DNA from: Egaibacter danicus
GTDB taxonomy: Bacteria > Pseudomonadota > Gammaproteobacteria > Burkholderiales > Burkholderiaceae_C
Direction: 5' to 3'
Assembly (NCBI GenBank): GCA_016707075.1
Contig: JADJII010000003.1
Coordinates: 349,671 to 413,670, forward strand
Length of the DNA: 64,000 nucleotides
The notes under the pieces are model-generated. The model searched no databases, had not been told where the DNA came from, and was given only the letters and a program-made list of their open reading frames with translations. Positions 42,041 to 49,743 of this stretch are shown piece after piece; within the stretch, counting starts at the first letter, position 1, and every line of letters begins with the position of its first letter. The position numbers were made by a program, and so were the translations under genes.

Positions 42041-42096
42041 CCTTATATTACAAACTACATTTATGTGATTTCGTTATTCGAAAATTTGCATAAAGA
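42041..42096 (-). promoter_or_regulatory. A+T-rich promoter region of the cys operon
   Basis: This block is far richer in A+T than its surroundings. It contains TTTCG-TTATT-CGAAA (42069-42083), a perfect 5-bp inverted repeat, and on the minus strand TAATAT as a possible -10 near 42050. CysB sites are A+T-rich and weakly conserved, so this is a candidate, supported by position only. Confidence 0.4.
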
Positions 42097-42127
42097 CCGG
42101 GCGGCATTTCGCGGAGATGAGTTGGCG

Positions 42128-42217
42128 GAACCGTGAGGCCCAGGGCAGGCTGCCCTCCTCATACGTCGCTACGCGCCTCGAAATCGTCGGGACAGCCTGC
42201 CCCGGGCCTCACGGTTC
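42128..42217. repeat. 25-bp near-perfect inverted repeat with a 40-bp loop
   Basis: The arm at 42128-42152 (GAACCGTGAGGCCC, then AGGGCAGGCTG) matches the reverse complement of 42193-42217 at 24 of 25 bases. The loop is 40 bp. A tandem CACTTAATTG pair (42221-42240) and AATTGGGGTCAGATTCCAATT-like palindrome follow directly. Together these resemble ends left by a small mobile element. Confidence 0.7.
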
Positions 42218-43083
42218 GGGCACTTAATTGCACTTAATTGGGGTCAGATTCCAATTATCAAATTCATGGAGCATTTGCACGGCACGAGAATTGGGTGATC
42301 GTGGACCGGCGACACTCACCTTGATTAGAAAATGCGTGCCAAAGCAGGGTCTGAGAGTCAGATGGGCAGATGGGAGTAAACAAAAAAGTGAAAGCGACAG
42401 ATGACTTCCTATTGCAATCATTACTCGGCGTTCTATTGATACTGGCATGCGGGCCCTCATCTGGACTAAAGCCAAACGCAGAAAGGGCAAGAGCGCAGTA
42501 GCTTTTGGCTGGGCCATGGCCGTAGTTGGCTCTCGCGGCCATCACCTGAGACGCCATACCGACCTGGATGTTGTTTGAACTACGCCCACAGGAGGCAGGG
42601 CTCACGGTTAAGACTGACGGGAAGGCGGGAGAACCTGGGCGGGAGACGTTGGGCCGTATGGGGACTATGAAAAGAGTAAGCACCGATTAATCTGGGAATA
42701 ACAAATTTCTTAAACCAGTCAATATCGATTTGCATACAGATCAGCACTTCGACAAGTTGTTTTTGAGTGTGTACGCGCACAGGTATGCGGTTATCGATGT
42801 AAAAAAAGACGAAGTACTTGTTAACTATGTCGAAGTGGTTCAAGGCAACGCTGGATTGGCTTAGGTCGATTGGGCCTTTGGTTAATACATGCACCTGACA
42901 AAAGCAATGCCGGAGTTTGGTCCCAATATAGAGAATCAGCAAAGAACATTGGAGTTACAAATGGCGTGGACAACACAACTTTTGACATGGCTTCAATGGC
43001 TGAAGCGGCATATGCAGACCTATTTCAGAACGGAGCAACTATTACCGGAAATCAGGGGTAGATCCCATTAACCAGCTGAAATC
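42218..43083. other. A+T-richer interval without a recognised gene; possible gene remnants
   Basis: No frame on either strand gives a recognisable family. Two plus-strand stretches look protein-like but lack good starts: 42713-42867 (about 50 codons, containing FLSVYAHRYAVIDVKKDEVL) and 42870-43061 (63 codons, containing FDMASMAEAAYADLF). The second resembles the start of secreted RTX/lipase-like proteins only vaguely. Composition differs from the flanking genes, suggesting horizontally acquired and decayed DNA. Confidence 0.5.
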
Positions 43084-43142
43084 GCTATCAATAAAATAGC
43101 TACTCACGCATATTCTAAAAGGGCTAGAGGCCAATTTGGCAC
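43084..43142 (+). repeat. 59-bp dispersed element, copy 6 (intergenic)
   Basis: It reads GCTATCAATAAAATAGC, TACTCACGCATATTC and ends GGCCAATTTGGCAC. It lies at the right edge of the A+T-rich interval, just downstream of the oxygenase gene, which is convergent toward it. Confidence 0.9.
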
Positions 43143-43158
43143 AAAATTTAGACCCTCT

Positions 43159-44004
43159 TTATGGCGCGTTCCGGCTCAACTCCCGCATGCGTTCTTCAAA
43201 GTAGCTGCCGACGGTGTAGCGGTCTGACAGCACGATTTCCCGGCGCGGGTGCAAAAACAGCGGCATGGAGATGCGTGACTTTTTGGCGCCTGCGCCCACC
43301 GGGTTCAGCACGCGGTGCACGGTGGACGGGTAGTAGTGGCCGGAGGCTTCTTCCAGCATGTCGCCGATGTTGACGATCAGGAGGCCAAAGTCGCAGGGCA
43401 CGTCGTACCAGGCGTTGTCTTTGCCCAGCACTTGCAGGCCCGGCTCGGTGGCGGCGGGCAGGATGGTCAGCAGGTTGATGTCGCCATGGGCTGCGGCGCG
43501 TACGGCACCGGGTTCTTCGTCGCCCACCAGCGGCGGGTAGTGCAGCACGCGCAGCAGGGTTTCCTGGCAGCCGTCGATCATTTGGGTGAGCGGCATGGAA
43601 TACCGGGCTTTCACTTCGGCTGGCGAGTTATCTTCCACCCATTGCAGCAGGGTGGCGGCCAGTTGGCTGCCCGCGGCGTAGTAACGGCGCGCAGCGTCGG
43701 ACACCTCGGCCGGGTAACGGCCCCAGGGGTAGATGTGGAAAAACTCTTTCAGGTCGCGCTTGGTGTGGCCTTTGGCGGTTTCCGACACCTTGGGGGAGAA
43801 GTAGCCGTCGAGCTTGTCAAAGTTGTAGGGGTAGCTGTTTTTGGCGTCTGTGCCGAAAAAAGCCAGCCATTCCGCGTAGATGCCTTCAACCAGCTTCTGG
43901 TCCAGCGGGTGGTTGGACAACACGCCAAAACCCGTTTCATGCAGGCTGGTGCAGAAGTCTTTAGCGGCGGTGGGGCTGCGGTAGTCAACGATGGGGAATT
44001 TCAT
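43159..44004 (-). CDS. Isopenicillin N synthase-family Fe(II) oxygenase in a nucleoside operon
   Basis: 281 residues. The double-stranded beta-helix iron site is AAHGDINLLTI (His-x-Asp) and STVHRVLNP (distal His), with KKSRISMPLF giving the Arg-x-Ser pair that binds 2-oxoglutarate. GETGFGVLSN-like HETGFGVLSNHPLDQ is the usual N-terminal block. It lies 4 bp downstream of the nucleoside hydrolase and so is cotranscribed with it. Its substrate is unknown; a nucleobase or nucleoside is suggested only by context. Confidence 0.87.
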   Translation of the reverse strand: MKFPIVDYRSPTAAKDFCTSLHETGFGVLSNHPLDQKLVEGIYAEWLAFFGTDAKNSYPYNFDKLDGYFSPKVSETAKGHTKRDLKEFFHIYPWGRYPAEVSDAARRYYAAGSQLAATLLQWVEDNSPAEVKARYSMPLTQMIDGCQETLLRVLHYPPLVGDEEPGAVRAAAHGDINLLTILPAATEPGLQVLGKDNAWYDVPCDFGLLIVNIGDMLEEASGHYYPSTVHRVLNPVGAGAKKSRISMPLFLHPRREIVLSDRYTVGSYFEERMRELSRNAP

Positions 44005-44008
44005 GAGG

Positions 44009-45019
44009 TCAGTTCTCCTTGAGCCAGTTGCTCATCAGGGTGTTTTCAAAGACTTTCAGGCAACCCGGTGCGTCCACCGCCATGCAAACCTGGGTGTGGG
44101 GCTTGTGCTTGTCCCAGCCCGCTTGCGGGTAGTTGATGTAGTCCCGCCGGTTCATGATGGTTTGCCCTTGCGCCAGACCTTCGGTTGCCACCCGCACGCG
44201 GCCAGTTTCCACCGTGAAAAGCTCCGGGTTCACGAGGTAGATGAACGCCAGCAGGTCGTGGGCAAAGCACCCCGGCGTTTTGTACAGGTGCTTGTGCAGG
44301 CCGCTGTAAAAGCGGGAGTAAAACTCAACCGCCTGATGCAGCGTGGCGGTTGCCAGATGGTCGTGGTGGTCGGCAATTTTTTTGAACAGCGACAGTTCGG
44401 TGATCACCCGGTGCGTCACGTCCAGGCCGACCATGGTGAGTTTCCAGCCGGCGGTGAACACGTGGTCGGCCGCATGGGGGTCGTTCCAGATGTTGGCTTC
44501 GGCCACCGGCGACACGTTGCCGGGCTCCAGCACGGTGCCGCCCATGATGATGACCTCGCGCAGCAGCGTGGGCAGCGTGGGTTCCAGCTTCAACGCCAGG
44601 CTGAGGTTGCCCAGCGGCCCCACGGCTACCAGCGTGATTTCGCCCGGGTGAGCGCGTGCCATGTCCACGATGAACTGCGCGGACGAACGCGGATCGACCT
44701 GGTTGTGCGTGGCCACGCGGGAGCCCAGATTGCCCAGACCGTCGGCACCATGGATGAAGGCGGGCGGCGCCTCAGGGTGCTTCACCCACGGGGTTTTGAC
44801 GCCCCGGGTGACCGGGATGCCGGGTCGGCCCGCAATGGCAGTGAGGTACAGCGCGTTGGTGGCCGCCTGCTCGACGGAGACGTTGCCAAACGTGGTGGTG
44901 ATGCCCACCACGTCAATGGCCGGGTGCGCCAGCGCGAAGTAAAGCGCCATGGCGTCGTCAACGCCGGGGTCGGTGTCGTAAATGACTTTGCAGGGAGTGG
45001 GTGACTTGGTTTTGGTCAT
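44009..45019 (-). CDS. Nucleoside hydrolase (IunH family)
   Basis: 336 residues. The N-terminal calcium-binding motif is VIYDTDPGVDDAMALYFAL. Further family motifs are GITTTFGNVSVEQAATNAL, GPLGNLSLALKLEP, EANIWNDPHAAD and GLDVTH. It cleaves the N-glycosidic bond of purine or pyrimidine nucleosides to base plus ribose. It sits 29 bp downstream of the ribokinase gene. Together they would route released ribose into central metabolism. Confidence 0.92.
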   Translation of the reverse strand: MTKTKSPTPCKVIYDTDPGVDDAMALYFALAHPAIDVVGITTTFGNVSVEQAATNALYLTAIAGRPGIPVTRGVKTPWVKHPEAPPAFIHGADGLGNLGSRVATHNQVDPRSSAQFIVDMARAHPGEITLVAVGPLGNLSLALKLEPTLPTLLREVIIMGGTVLEPGNVSPVAEANIWNDPHAADHVFTAGWKLTMVGLDVTHRVITELSLFKKIADHHDHLATATLHQAVEFYSRFYSGLHKHLYKTPGCFAHDLLAFIYLVNPELFTVETGRVRVATEGLAQGQTIMNRRDYINYPQAGWDKHKPHTQVCMAVDAPGCLKVFENTLMSNWLKEN

Positions 45020-45048
45020 GCGGGCAGAGGATTATTCAGGTGGAAAAG

Positions 45049-45996
45049 TCAGGCGGGAAAACCGCAAAAGGACTGCAGGGCCGCCAGGTTGCCAGCTTCA
45101 GGCTTGCCAGATCTGGCGACCAGCGCGGCCACCTCGGCGTGTTCAGGGATGCTGGATTGCGCACCCGGCTTGGTGCAGGCTAGAGCGCCCGCTGCACTGG
45201 CCGCCGCCAGTGCCTGGGGCCAGGATTGTTTTTGCTGCAACGCTGCCACCAGAACACCGCAGAACGTGTCGCCCGCACCGGTGGTGTCAACCGGCGTGAC
45301 AGGGAAGGCGGGCTGAAACAACACTTGCCCATCCACCCGGGCGACGCAGCCGTGATGCCCCAGCGTGACCACCACACAGGGCACATCGATTTTCGCCAGC
45401 GACTGGGCAATGCTGCCTTTGTTCTGCGCCGAGTCACTGGCAATGGCGGCCAGCTCACCTTCGTTGGCGATCAGGATGTCGATGTGCTTCAGCAGGTCGG
45501 CTGGCAGGCTCTGGGCGGGTGCCGCGTTCAGCACAACCCTGACACCTTTCGCCCGCGCAGCTTTGGCGTAGGCGGTGACGGTCTCCATCGGCGTCTCCAG
45601 TTGCATCAGCAGATGGCTCACGCCATCCAGCGTTGGCAAATGGTGTGCCTGCAAGGCCGCATTGGCACCTGGCGCCACTGTGATGGCGTTCTCCGCGTCG
45701 TCTGACACGCAGATGAAGGCCGTGCCGGTGGCCTGCGCGGCATCACGGACGATGTGAAGTTTGACATTGGCCGCGTTGAGTGATTCTTCCAGCGGCCGGG
45801 CATACAAATCATCACCCAGGGCCAGCAGCATGTGAGTCGGCGCACCCCCGGCCCGGGCGCAGGCCACCGCCTGATTGGCGCCTTTGCCACCGGGATAGGT
45901 TTTGAATTCACGCCCCAGCACAGTTTCACCTGGAGCAGGGATATGCGGGGCCCGGACCACGAAGTCCAGATTGGCGGAGCCGGCAACAAGAATCAT
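45049..45996 (-). CDS. rbsK: Ribokinase (PfkB family)
   Basis: 315 residues from the ATG at 45996; a TTG two codons upstream is possible. PfkB motifs are YPGGKGANQAVACARAGG near the N-terminus and VDTTGAGDTFCGVLVAAL with the catalytic Asp near the C-terminus. VVTLGHHGC is the nucleotide-binding loop. It phosphorylates ribose at O5. It is the first gene of the nucleoside operon, with a palindromic operator about 70 bp upstream. Confidence 0.92.
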   Translation of the reverse strand: MILVAGSANLDFVVRAPHIPAPGETVLGREFKTYPGGKGANQAVACARAGGAPTHMLLALGDDLYARPLEESLNAANVKLHIVRDAAQATGTAFICVSDDAENAITVAPGANAALQAHHLPTLDGVSHLLMQLETPMETVTAYAKAARAKGVRVVLNAAPAQSLPADLLKHIDILIANEGELAAIASDSAQNKGSIAQSLAKIDVPCVVVTLGHHGCVARVDGQVLFQPAFPVTPVDTTGAGDTFCGVLVAALQQKQSWPQALAAASAAGALACTKPGAQSSIPEHAEVAALVARSGKPEAGNLAALQSFCGFPA

Positions 45997-46065
45997 GGTC
46001 AAACCAATTCAGCAGAATGAAACAAGGCGATCCCGAAGAATCGCAGGAATGCATCAAAAGTTTTA

Positions 46066-46083
46066 TTTTACCGATTGGTAAAA
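46066..46083. promoter_or_regulatory. Palindromic operator upstream of the nucleoside operon
   Basis: TTTTACC-GATT-GGTAAAA is a perfect 7-bp inverted repeat with a 4-bp spacer. It lies between the divergent ribokinase and receiver-protein genes. The architecture fits a TetR- or LacI/GntR-type repressor; no such gene is nearby. Confidence 0.6.
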
Positions 46084-46114
46084 ATAGTGGTGTTTACGGC
46101 AGTACCCAGCCTGG

Positions 46115-46927
46115 ATGACGTCTGAATGGCCCCCGATGAGCAGTCATAATCCCCCTTTTTGGGTCGCGCAGAAACCGCCGTATCGAATGGTACCTCTCGT
46201 ATTCGTCAAAGTTGTGGGATTTACGGACGTTGAAAGACACGCCCTCAACACGGTATTCCGGCTGTCACGGGATCGGGAGGTGTCCTACACCCTGTGGACG
46301 CCGGAAGCACCGTTGGCCCCGCACCTTGGCTTGATCGACTGCGAAAGTTACGAGGCCCGGCTCGAACTGGCATCTCCTGGTCACAACGTCAACCTGAAAC
46401 TGATCTGCGTTGGCGCTGGTGCACCGGAAAACGCATGGCGGGTGTTCAGCCGGCCGCTGGACTGGACCGCTGTGGTGCAGGCGATGGACGACCTGTTCAT
46501 GACGCCACCCGCGCAGGCTCAAGAGCTGGTGGATTTTGATATCGACTACATGGACGCCTTGCCGCCCGGCGTGAAAGTGTCCCTGCTGGTTGACGCCTCG
46601 CGCGATCAGCGCATGTACCTGCGCGCCCGGCTGGCGCTGGCCGGTCTATACGAGGTAGAAGACGCCGACACCGGCGCGCTGGCGCTGGACATGGCACGTC
46701 GCCGCCACTACGACCTGGTGATCGTCAGTCTGGACATGCCCGACATGGATGGCTGGAAGCTGGTCGAGAAGCTGGTTGGCATGGAGCCGGTGATTGGCCG
46801 CGTGGTGCTGAGCACCGGCGATACCTCGTGGCACATGCAGGAACGTGCCGAGCAGGCCGGTTGCTTTGCGGTGCTGGAGCGCCCGTTTGACCCCGGCCAG
46901 ATCATTCAATTGCTACAAAAGGTGTAG
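46115..46927 (+). CDS. Tandem-receiver response-regulator-like protein
   Basis: 270 residues with no output domain. Residues 154-270 form a receiver: D160 in LLVDASRD, phosphoacceptor D207 in VIVSLDMPDMDGW, and S233/T234 in VVLSTGD. The usual Lys is Arg (R256 in VLERPFDP). Residues 27-127 look like a second, degenerate receiver (LVFVKVVGFTDVERHAL; D75 in GLIDCES; FSRPLDW), also with Arg-Pro. A start at ATG 46136 is an alternative. It faces mnmC with 4 bp between stops. The partner kinase is unknown. Confidence 0.75.
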   Translation: MTSEWPPMSSHNPPFWVAQKPPYRMVPLVFVKVVGFTDVERHALNTVFRLSRDREVSYTLWTPEAPLAPHLGLIDCESYEARLELASPGHNVNLKLICVGAGAPENAWRVFSRPLDWTAVVQAMDDLFMTPPAQAQELVDFDIDYMDALPPGVKVSLLVDASRDQRMYLRARLALAGLYEVEDADTGALALDMARRRHYDLVIVSLDMPDMDGWKLVEKLVGMEPVIGRVVLSTGDTSWHMQERAEQAGCFAVLERPFDPGQIIQLLQKV

Positions 46928-46931
46928 CTGA

Positions 46932-48803
46932 TCACGCTTGCAGCAGGCGGGCCAGGCGGCTCTCAAGGGGTAGTGGTTCGGCGTGCAGACGGGCTGCCAG
47001 CAACTCGGCGCACAGCACGCACAGACTGAGTCCCCGTGAGCCCATGGCGGCGCTGACCCACAGGCTGGCAGATCCGTCACCCTGAATCACATCGACTACC
47101 GGCAGGCGGTCGGATGTGGCACAGCGCACGCCCGACCAGGCCTGAATTTCTTCGCGTGCGAATCGGGGCTTCAGGTATGCCGCAGCCCGTGGCAGCAGGG
47201 TTTCCAGTTTCAGAAGATTTTCCTGATGCCGGGTCTGTTGCGATGTCCGCTGCTGGTTTGAAGAATCCAGTTGCTCGTAGGTAGCCCCCACGAACCACGC
47301 CAGCCCATCCTGCATCGGCACTGCCGGAATGAAGCTTCCTGACCCGTTGACCGGTGTCTGTGGAAACACGGCGTCATCACCGCTCTGGTGCAGCGCCCAT
47401 GACACCTGGCCGGCAAGCTCCCGCGCCGAGTCGAGCCGGCCCGTGGGCCTGTCAATGGAAATCTGTTCTGCATGGCGCAGCAGCGTGAGCGATCCACCCG
47501 CAGCCGCCATGACCACCAGCGGTACTGTGGTCAACGTCTGCCCGGAATCGTCTGACACCGCCCAGCCTTGTGGCGTGTGGGTGAGGTGGTTTACCCGCGT
47601 CTTGGGCACAAGGCGCACACCGGGTTCATGGAGCCAGGCCTGCACCAGACGGGCGGGTTTGATCCAGGCGCCGTGTGTGTGCCACAGGGCTTTGTCACGC
47701 CCGGAAAAGTCCGGGGAGATGGTTTTTTGCACCGCTGTGCGGGACCATTCTTCTCCAGCCAGTGGCCAGTCGGCAGGCAGGCCCAGCGCACCATCCAGCC
47801 GGCGCTCCAGCGTACCGCGTTCCTCAAAATCCTGTCCCGCAATCAACGCCGTACGAGCCTGCTCCAGCGTCAGTCGCAAACCGGCGCGTGACAGGCGGGA
47901 GCGTGGGCTGTTGTCGGGCGAGTTGTGGGGCACGGCGAGCCCGGCTGGCAGACCGGAAGCCCCGGCGGCCGGTGCGTCAGCGGCGTCCAGCACCTGCACC
48001 TGCCAGCCACGTCGTGCCAGCGAAGCCGCCACGCTGGCGCCGGCCAGTCCGGCCCCGATTACCACGCAGCGGCCGGGCGACGTGGTCATGGGATGGGCTG
48101 CAGGACGGCCTCCCCGGCTGTTGCTGAGGTCCCACGTTGGATTGAAATACCCCTGAAAAGGGTCAGTCTGGTTGTGGAACTCAAAGCCCAGCCGAACGAG
48201 GTCATTGCGCAGGCTATCGTTGGCCTTGTGCATGACCAGTTCCGTGCCGCGGCGACAGCATCGCGCCACGGCCTTCAGAGCCCAATGGACAGGGTGGGAC
48301 AACGGTGAAGCGCGGGAGGTCGTTGGCGCCGCCAGCGGCCCCAGAACAACCGAGTCTGCGGTGAAATGCTGCTCCCGCAGCATGGTCTTGAGTTCGCCGA
48401 CACACAAAGTCAGCAGCACATGACCTGCGCTCAGGTGAACGCGATGAAACCCCGGCAGGAACCCGAACCACTGGCGAAGTAGCGTCGCAGCATGGGGCCG
48501 AAGCTCCGGAAGGGCGTCGATCGAGCGCTGGAGCGATTCCAGATCCGGGGCCTGCTCGCAGATGGCCACGTAATGCAGCATGCGCGGCCGTTGGGGATCG
48601 CATTGCCACGCCCGCCAGGTGGACAGAAAACGTGAGCCGTCACCTAAATCGGTGTCCAGCACACACCAGGCAGGCAGGCTCTGCCATCCCTGGAGAAAGG
48701 CCGGGTGGGTAGTTGCTGGCACGTCAGCTGGGACGCCAGACACGCGGGCCAGATCAGGCAGCAGGCGGTACGTAGCCCTGCGCCGCGTCGGCACCATCGC
48801 CAA
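46932..48803 (-). CDS. mnmC: MnmC-like tRNA modification protein with degenerate methyltransferase domain
   Basis: 623 residues. The C-terminal FAD oxidoreductase domain is intact (CVVIGAGLAGASVAASLARRG; WSGVRCATSDRLPVVD). It normally converts cmnm5U34 to nm5U34. The N-terminal methyltransferase domain keeps structural traces (TWRAWQCDPQRPRMLHY; LLTLCVGELKTMLREQHFTADSV; LKAVARCCRRGT). But the SAM motif ETGFGLGLNF is replaced by DTDLGDGSRF (50-59), and the DGFSP catalytic region is replaced by an unrelated stretch, so methylation is probably lost. The model start overlaps yggX by 50 bp; a GTG at 48743 is an alternative. Confidence 0.85.
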   Translation of the reverse strand: MAMVPTRRRATYRLLPDLARVSGVPADVPATTHPAFLQGWQSLPAWCVLDTDLGDGSRFLSTWRAWQCDPQRPRMLHYVAICEQAPDLESLQRSIDALPELRPHAATLLRQWFGFLPGFHRVHLSAGHVLLTLCVGELKTMLREQHFTADSVVLGPLAAPTTSRASPLSHPVHWALKAVARCCRRGTELVMHKANDSLRNDLVRLGFEFHNQTDPFQGYFNPTWDLSNSRGGRPAAHPMTTSPGRCVVIGAGLAGASVAASLARRGWQVQVLDAADAPAAGASGLPAGLAVPHNSPDNSPRSRLSRAGLRLTLEQARTALIAGQDFEERGTLERRLDGALGLPADWPLAGEEWSRTAVQKTISPDFSGRDKALWHTHGAWIKPARLVQAWLHEPGVRLVPKTRVNHLTHTPQGWAVSDDSGQTLTTVPLVVMAAAGGSLTLLRHAEQISIDRPTGRLDSARELAGQVSWALHQSGDDAVFPQTPVNGSGSFIPAVPMQDGLAWFVGATYEQLDSSNQQRTSQQTRHQENLLKLETLLPRAAAYLKPRFAREEIQAWSGVRCATSDRLPVVDVIQGDGSASLWVSAAMGSRGLSLCVLCAELLAARLHAEPLPLESRLARLLQA

Positions 48804-49026
48804 AAAAGTGGTTTTCCATCTGGCGGGCCAGGTACTGGCGGGCGCGGGCGTCGGCCAGATTCAGCCGGTTTTCATTGACCAGCATGGTCTGGTGCTTGAG
48901 CCAGGCTGCCCAGGCTTCCTTGCTGACACTTTCCCAGATGCGTTTGCCCAATTCGCCGGGGTAGGGTGGGAAGTCCAGACCTTCGGCTGGCTTGCCCAGT
49001 TTGATGCAGTTGACGGTGCGTGCCAT
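48754..49026 (-). CDS. yggX: Probable Fe(2+)-trafficking / oxidative damage protection protein YggX
   Basis: 90 residues, the normal size. MARTVNCIKLGKPAEGLDFPP followed by PGELGKRIWESVSKEAWAAWLKHQTMLVNENRLN is the family signature, including the Cys at position 7. YggX protects iron-sulfur clusters from oxidative damage. In related genomes it sits near argA, as here. It overlaps the start of the mnmC model. Confidence 0.95.
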   Translation of the reverse strand: MARTVNCIKLGKPAEGLDFPPYPGELGKRIWESVSKEAWAAWLKHQTMLVNENRLNLADARARQYLARQMENHFFGDGADAAQGYVPPAA

Positions 49027-49217
49027 GAATTACCTTTGAATGGGAATGTTTTGTTGGTAAAAACCAAAGCCTGAATCTTATTCGGTTTGCAAATGCCCGA
49101 TGATGCCTGCGGGCACGGTGCGTGGCGCCGCCGGGAACTTCAAAGGCACAATGGACACCAACCTGGCATCCGCCGCAAGGGCGGGCTTCATGGAGGACTT
49201 TGATTTTGAACGTCGTG

Positions 49218-49718
49218 ATGAATTGGTTTGACAACGCGCCGCGGCGTGTGATGGCTGTGGTGTGTCTGGCTTGCGTGGCCTTGCTGGCATTCGGCATGTA
49301 TTTGCAGCATGTGGTGGGGCTGGAGCCCTGTCCCATGTGCATTGTGCAACGGTACGCTCTTGTTTTGATAGCTGTCTGTGCAGGTTTGACGGCCGCCAGC
49401 ACTCGAAAGAGCTTCCAGATTAGTGGTTCTGTCCTGCTGGTGCTGCTGGCCTGTGCGGGCGCCTTTGTCGCCGCACGCCAGAGCTGGCTGCAGTGGTACC
49501 CGCCCGAGGTGGTGTCCTGCGGGCGTGACCTCTACGGCATGATCGAAACCTTCCCCCTCAAACGCGCCCTGCCGATGATCTTTCGTGGTGGCGGTGATTG
49601 CACCAAGGTGGACTGGACATTTCTGGGCGGCTCCATCGCCAACTGGTCATTCCTGTGGTTTGGCGCAATGGCTTTGGTGGGCTCTGCGCTGGTCTGGCGT
49701 CAGGCACGCCACCGCTGA
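49218..49718 (+). CDS. dsbB: Disulfide bond formation protein B
   Basis: 166 residues from ATG 49218; a GGAGG at 49192-49196 would better serve a TTG at 49206, four codons upstream. Four membrane helices are visible. The first periplasmic loop has C38-PM-C41 (LEPCPMCIVQR) and the second has VSCGRDLYG and GGGDCTKVDW, the two redox Cys pairs. DsbB reoxidises DsbA and passes electrons to quinone in the inner membrane. Confidence 0.93.
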   Translation: MNWFDNAPRRVMAVVCLACVALLAFGMYLQHVVGLEPCPMCIVQRYALVLIAVCAGLTAASTRKSFQISGSVLLVLLACAGAFVAARQSWLQWYPPEVVSCGRDLYGMIETFPLKRALPMIFRGGGDCTKVDWTFLGGSIANWSFLWFGAMALVGSALVWRQARHR

Positions 49719-49743
49719 AACGGACATTGCGGCTACCGTCAGC

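Noticed and set aside
49350..49385. A further copy of the 59-bp element within dsbB (TTTTGATAGCTGT)
   Set aside because: Only about ten bases match; the CTCACGCATATTC core and the palindromic tail are absent.
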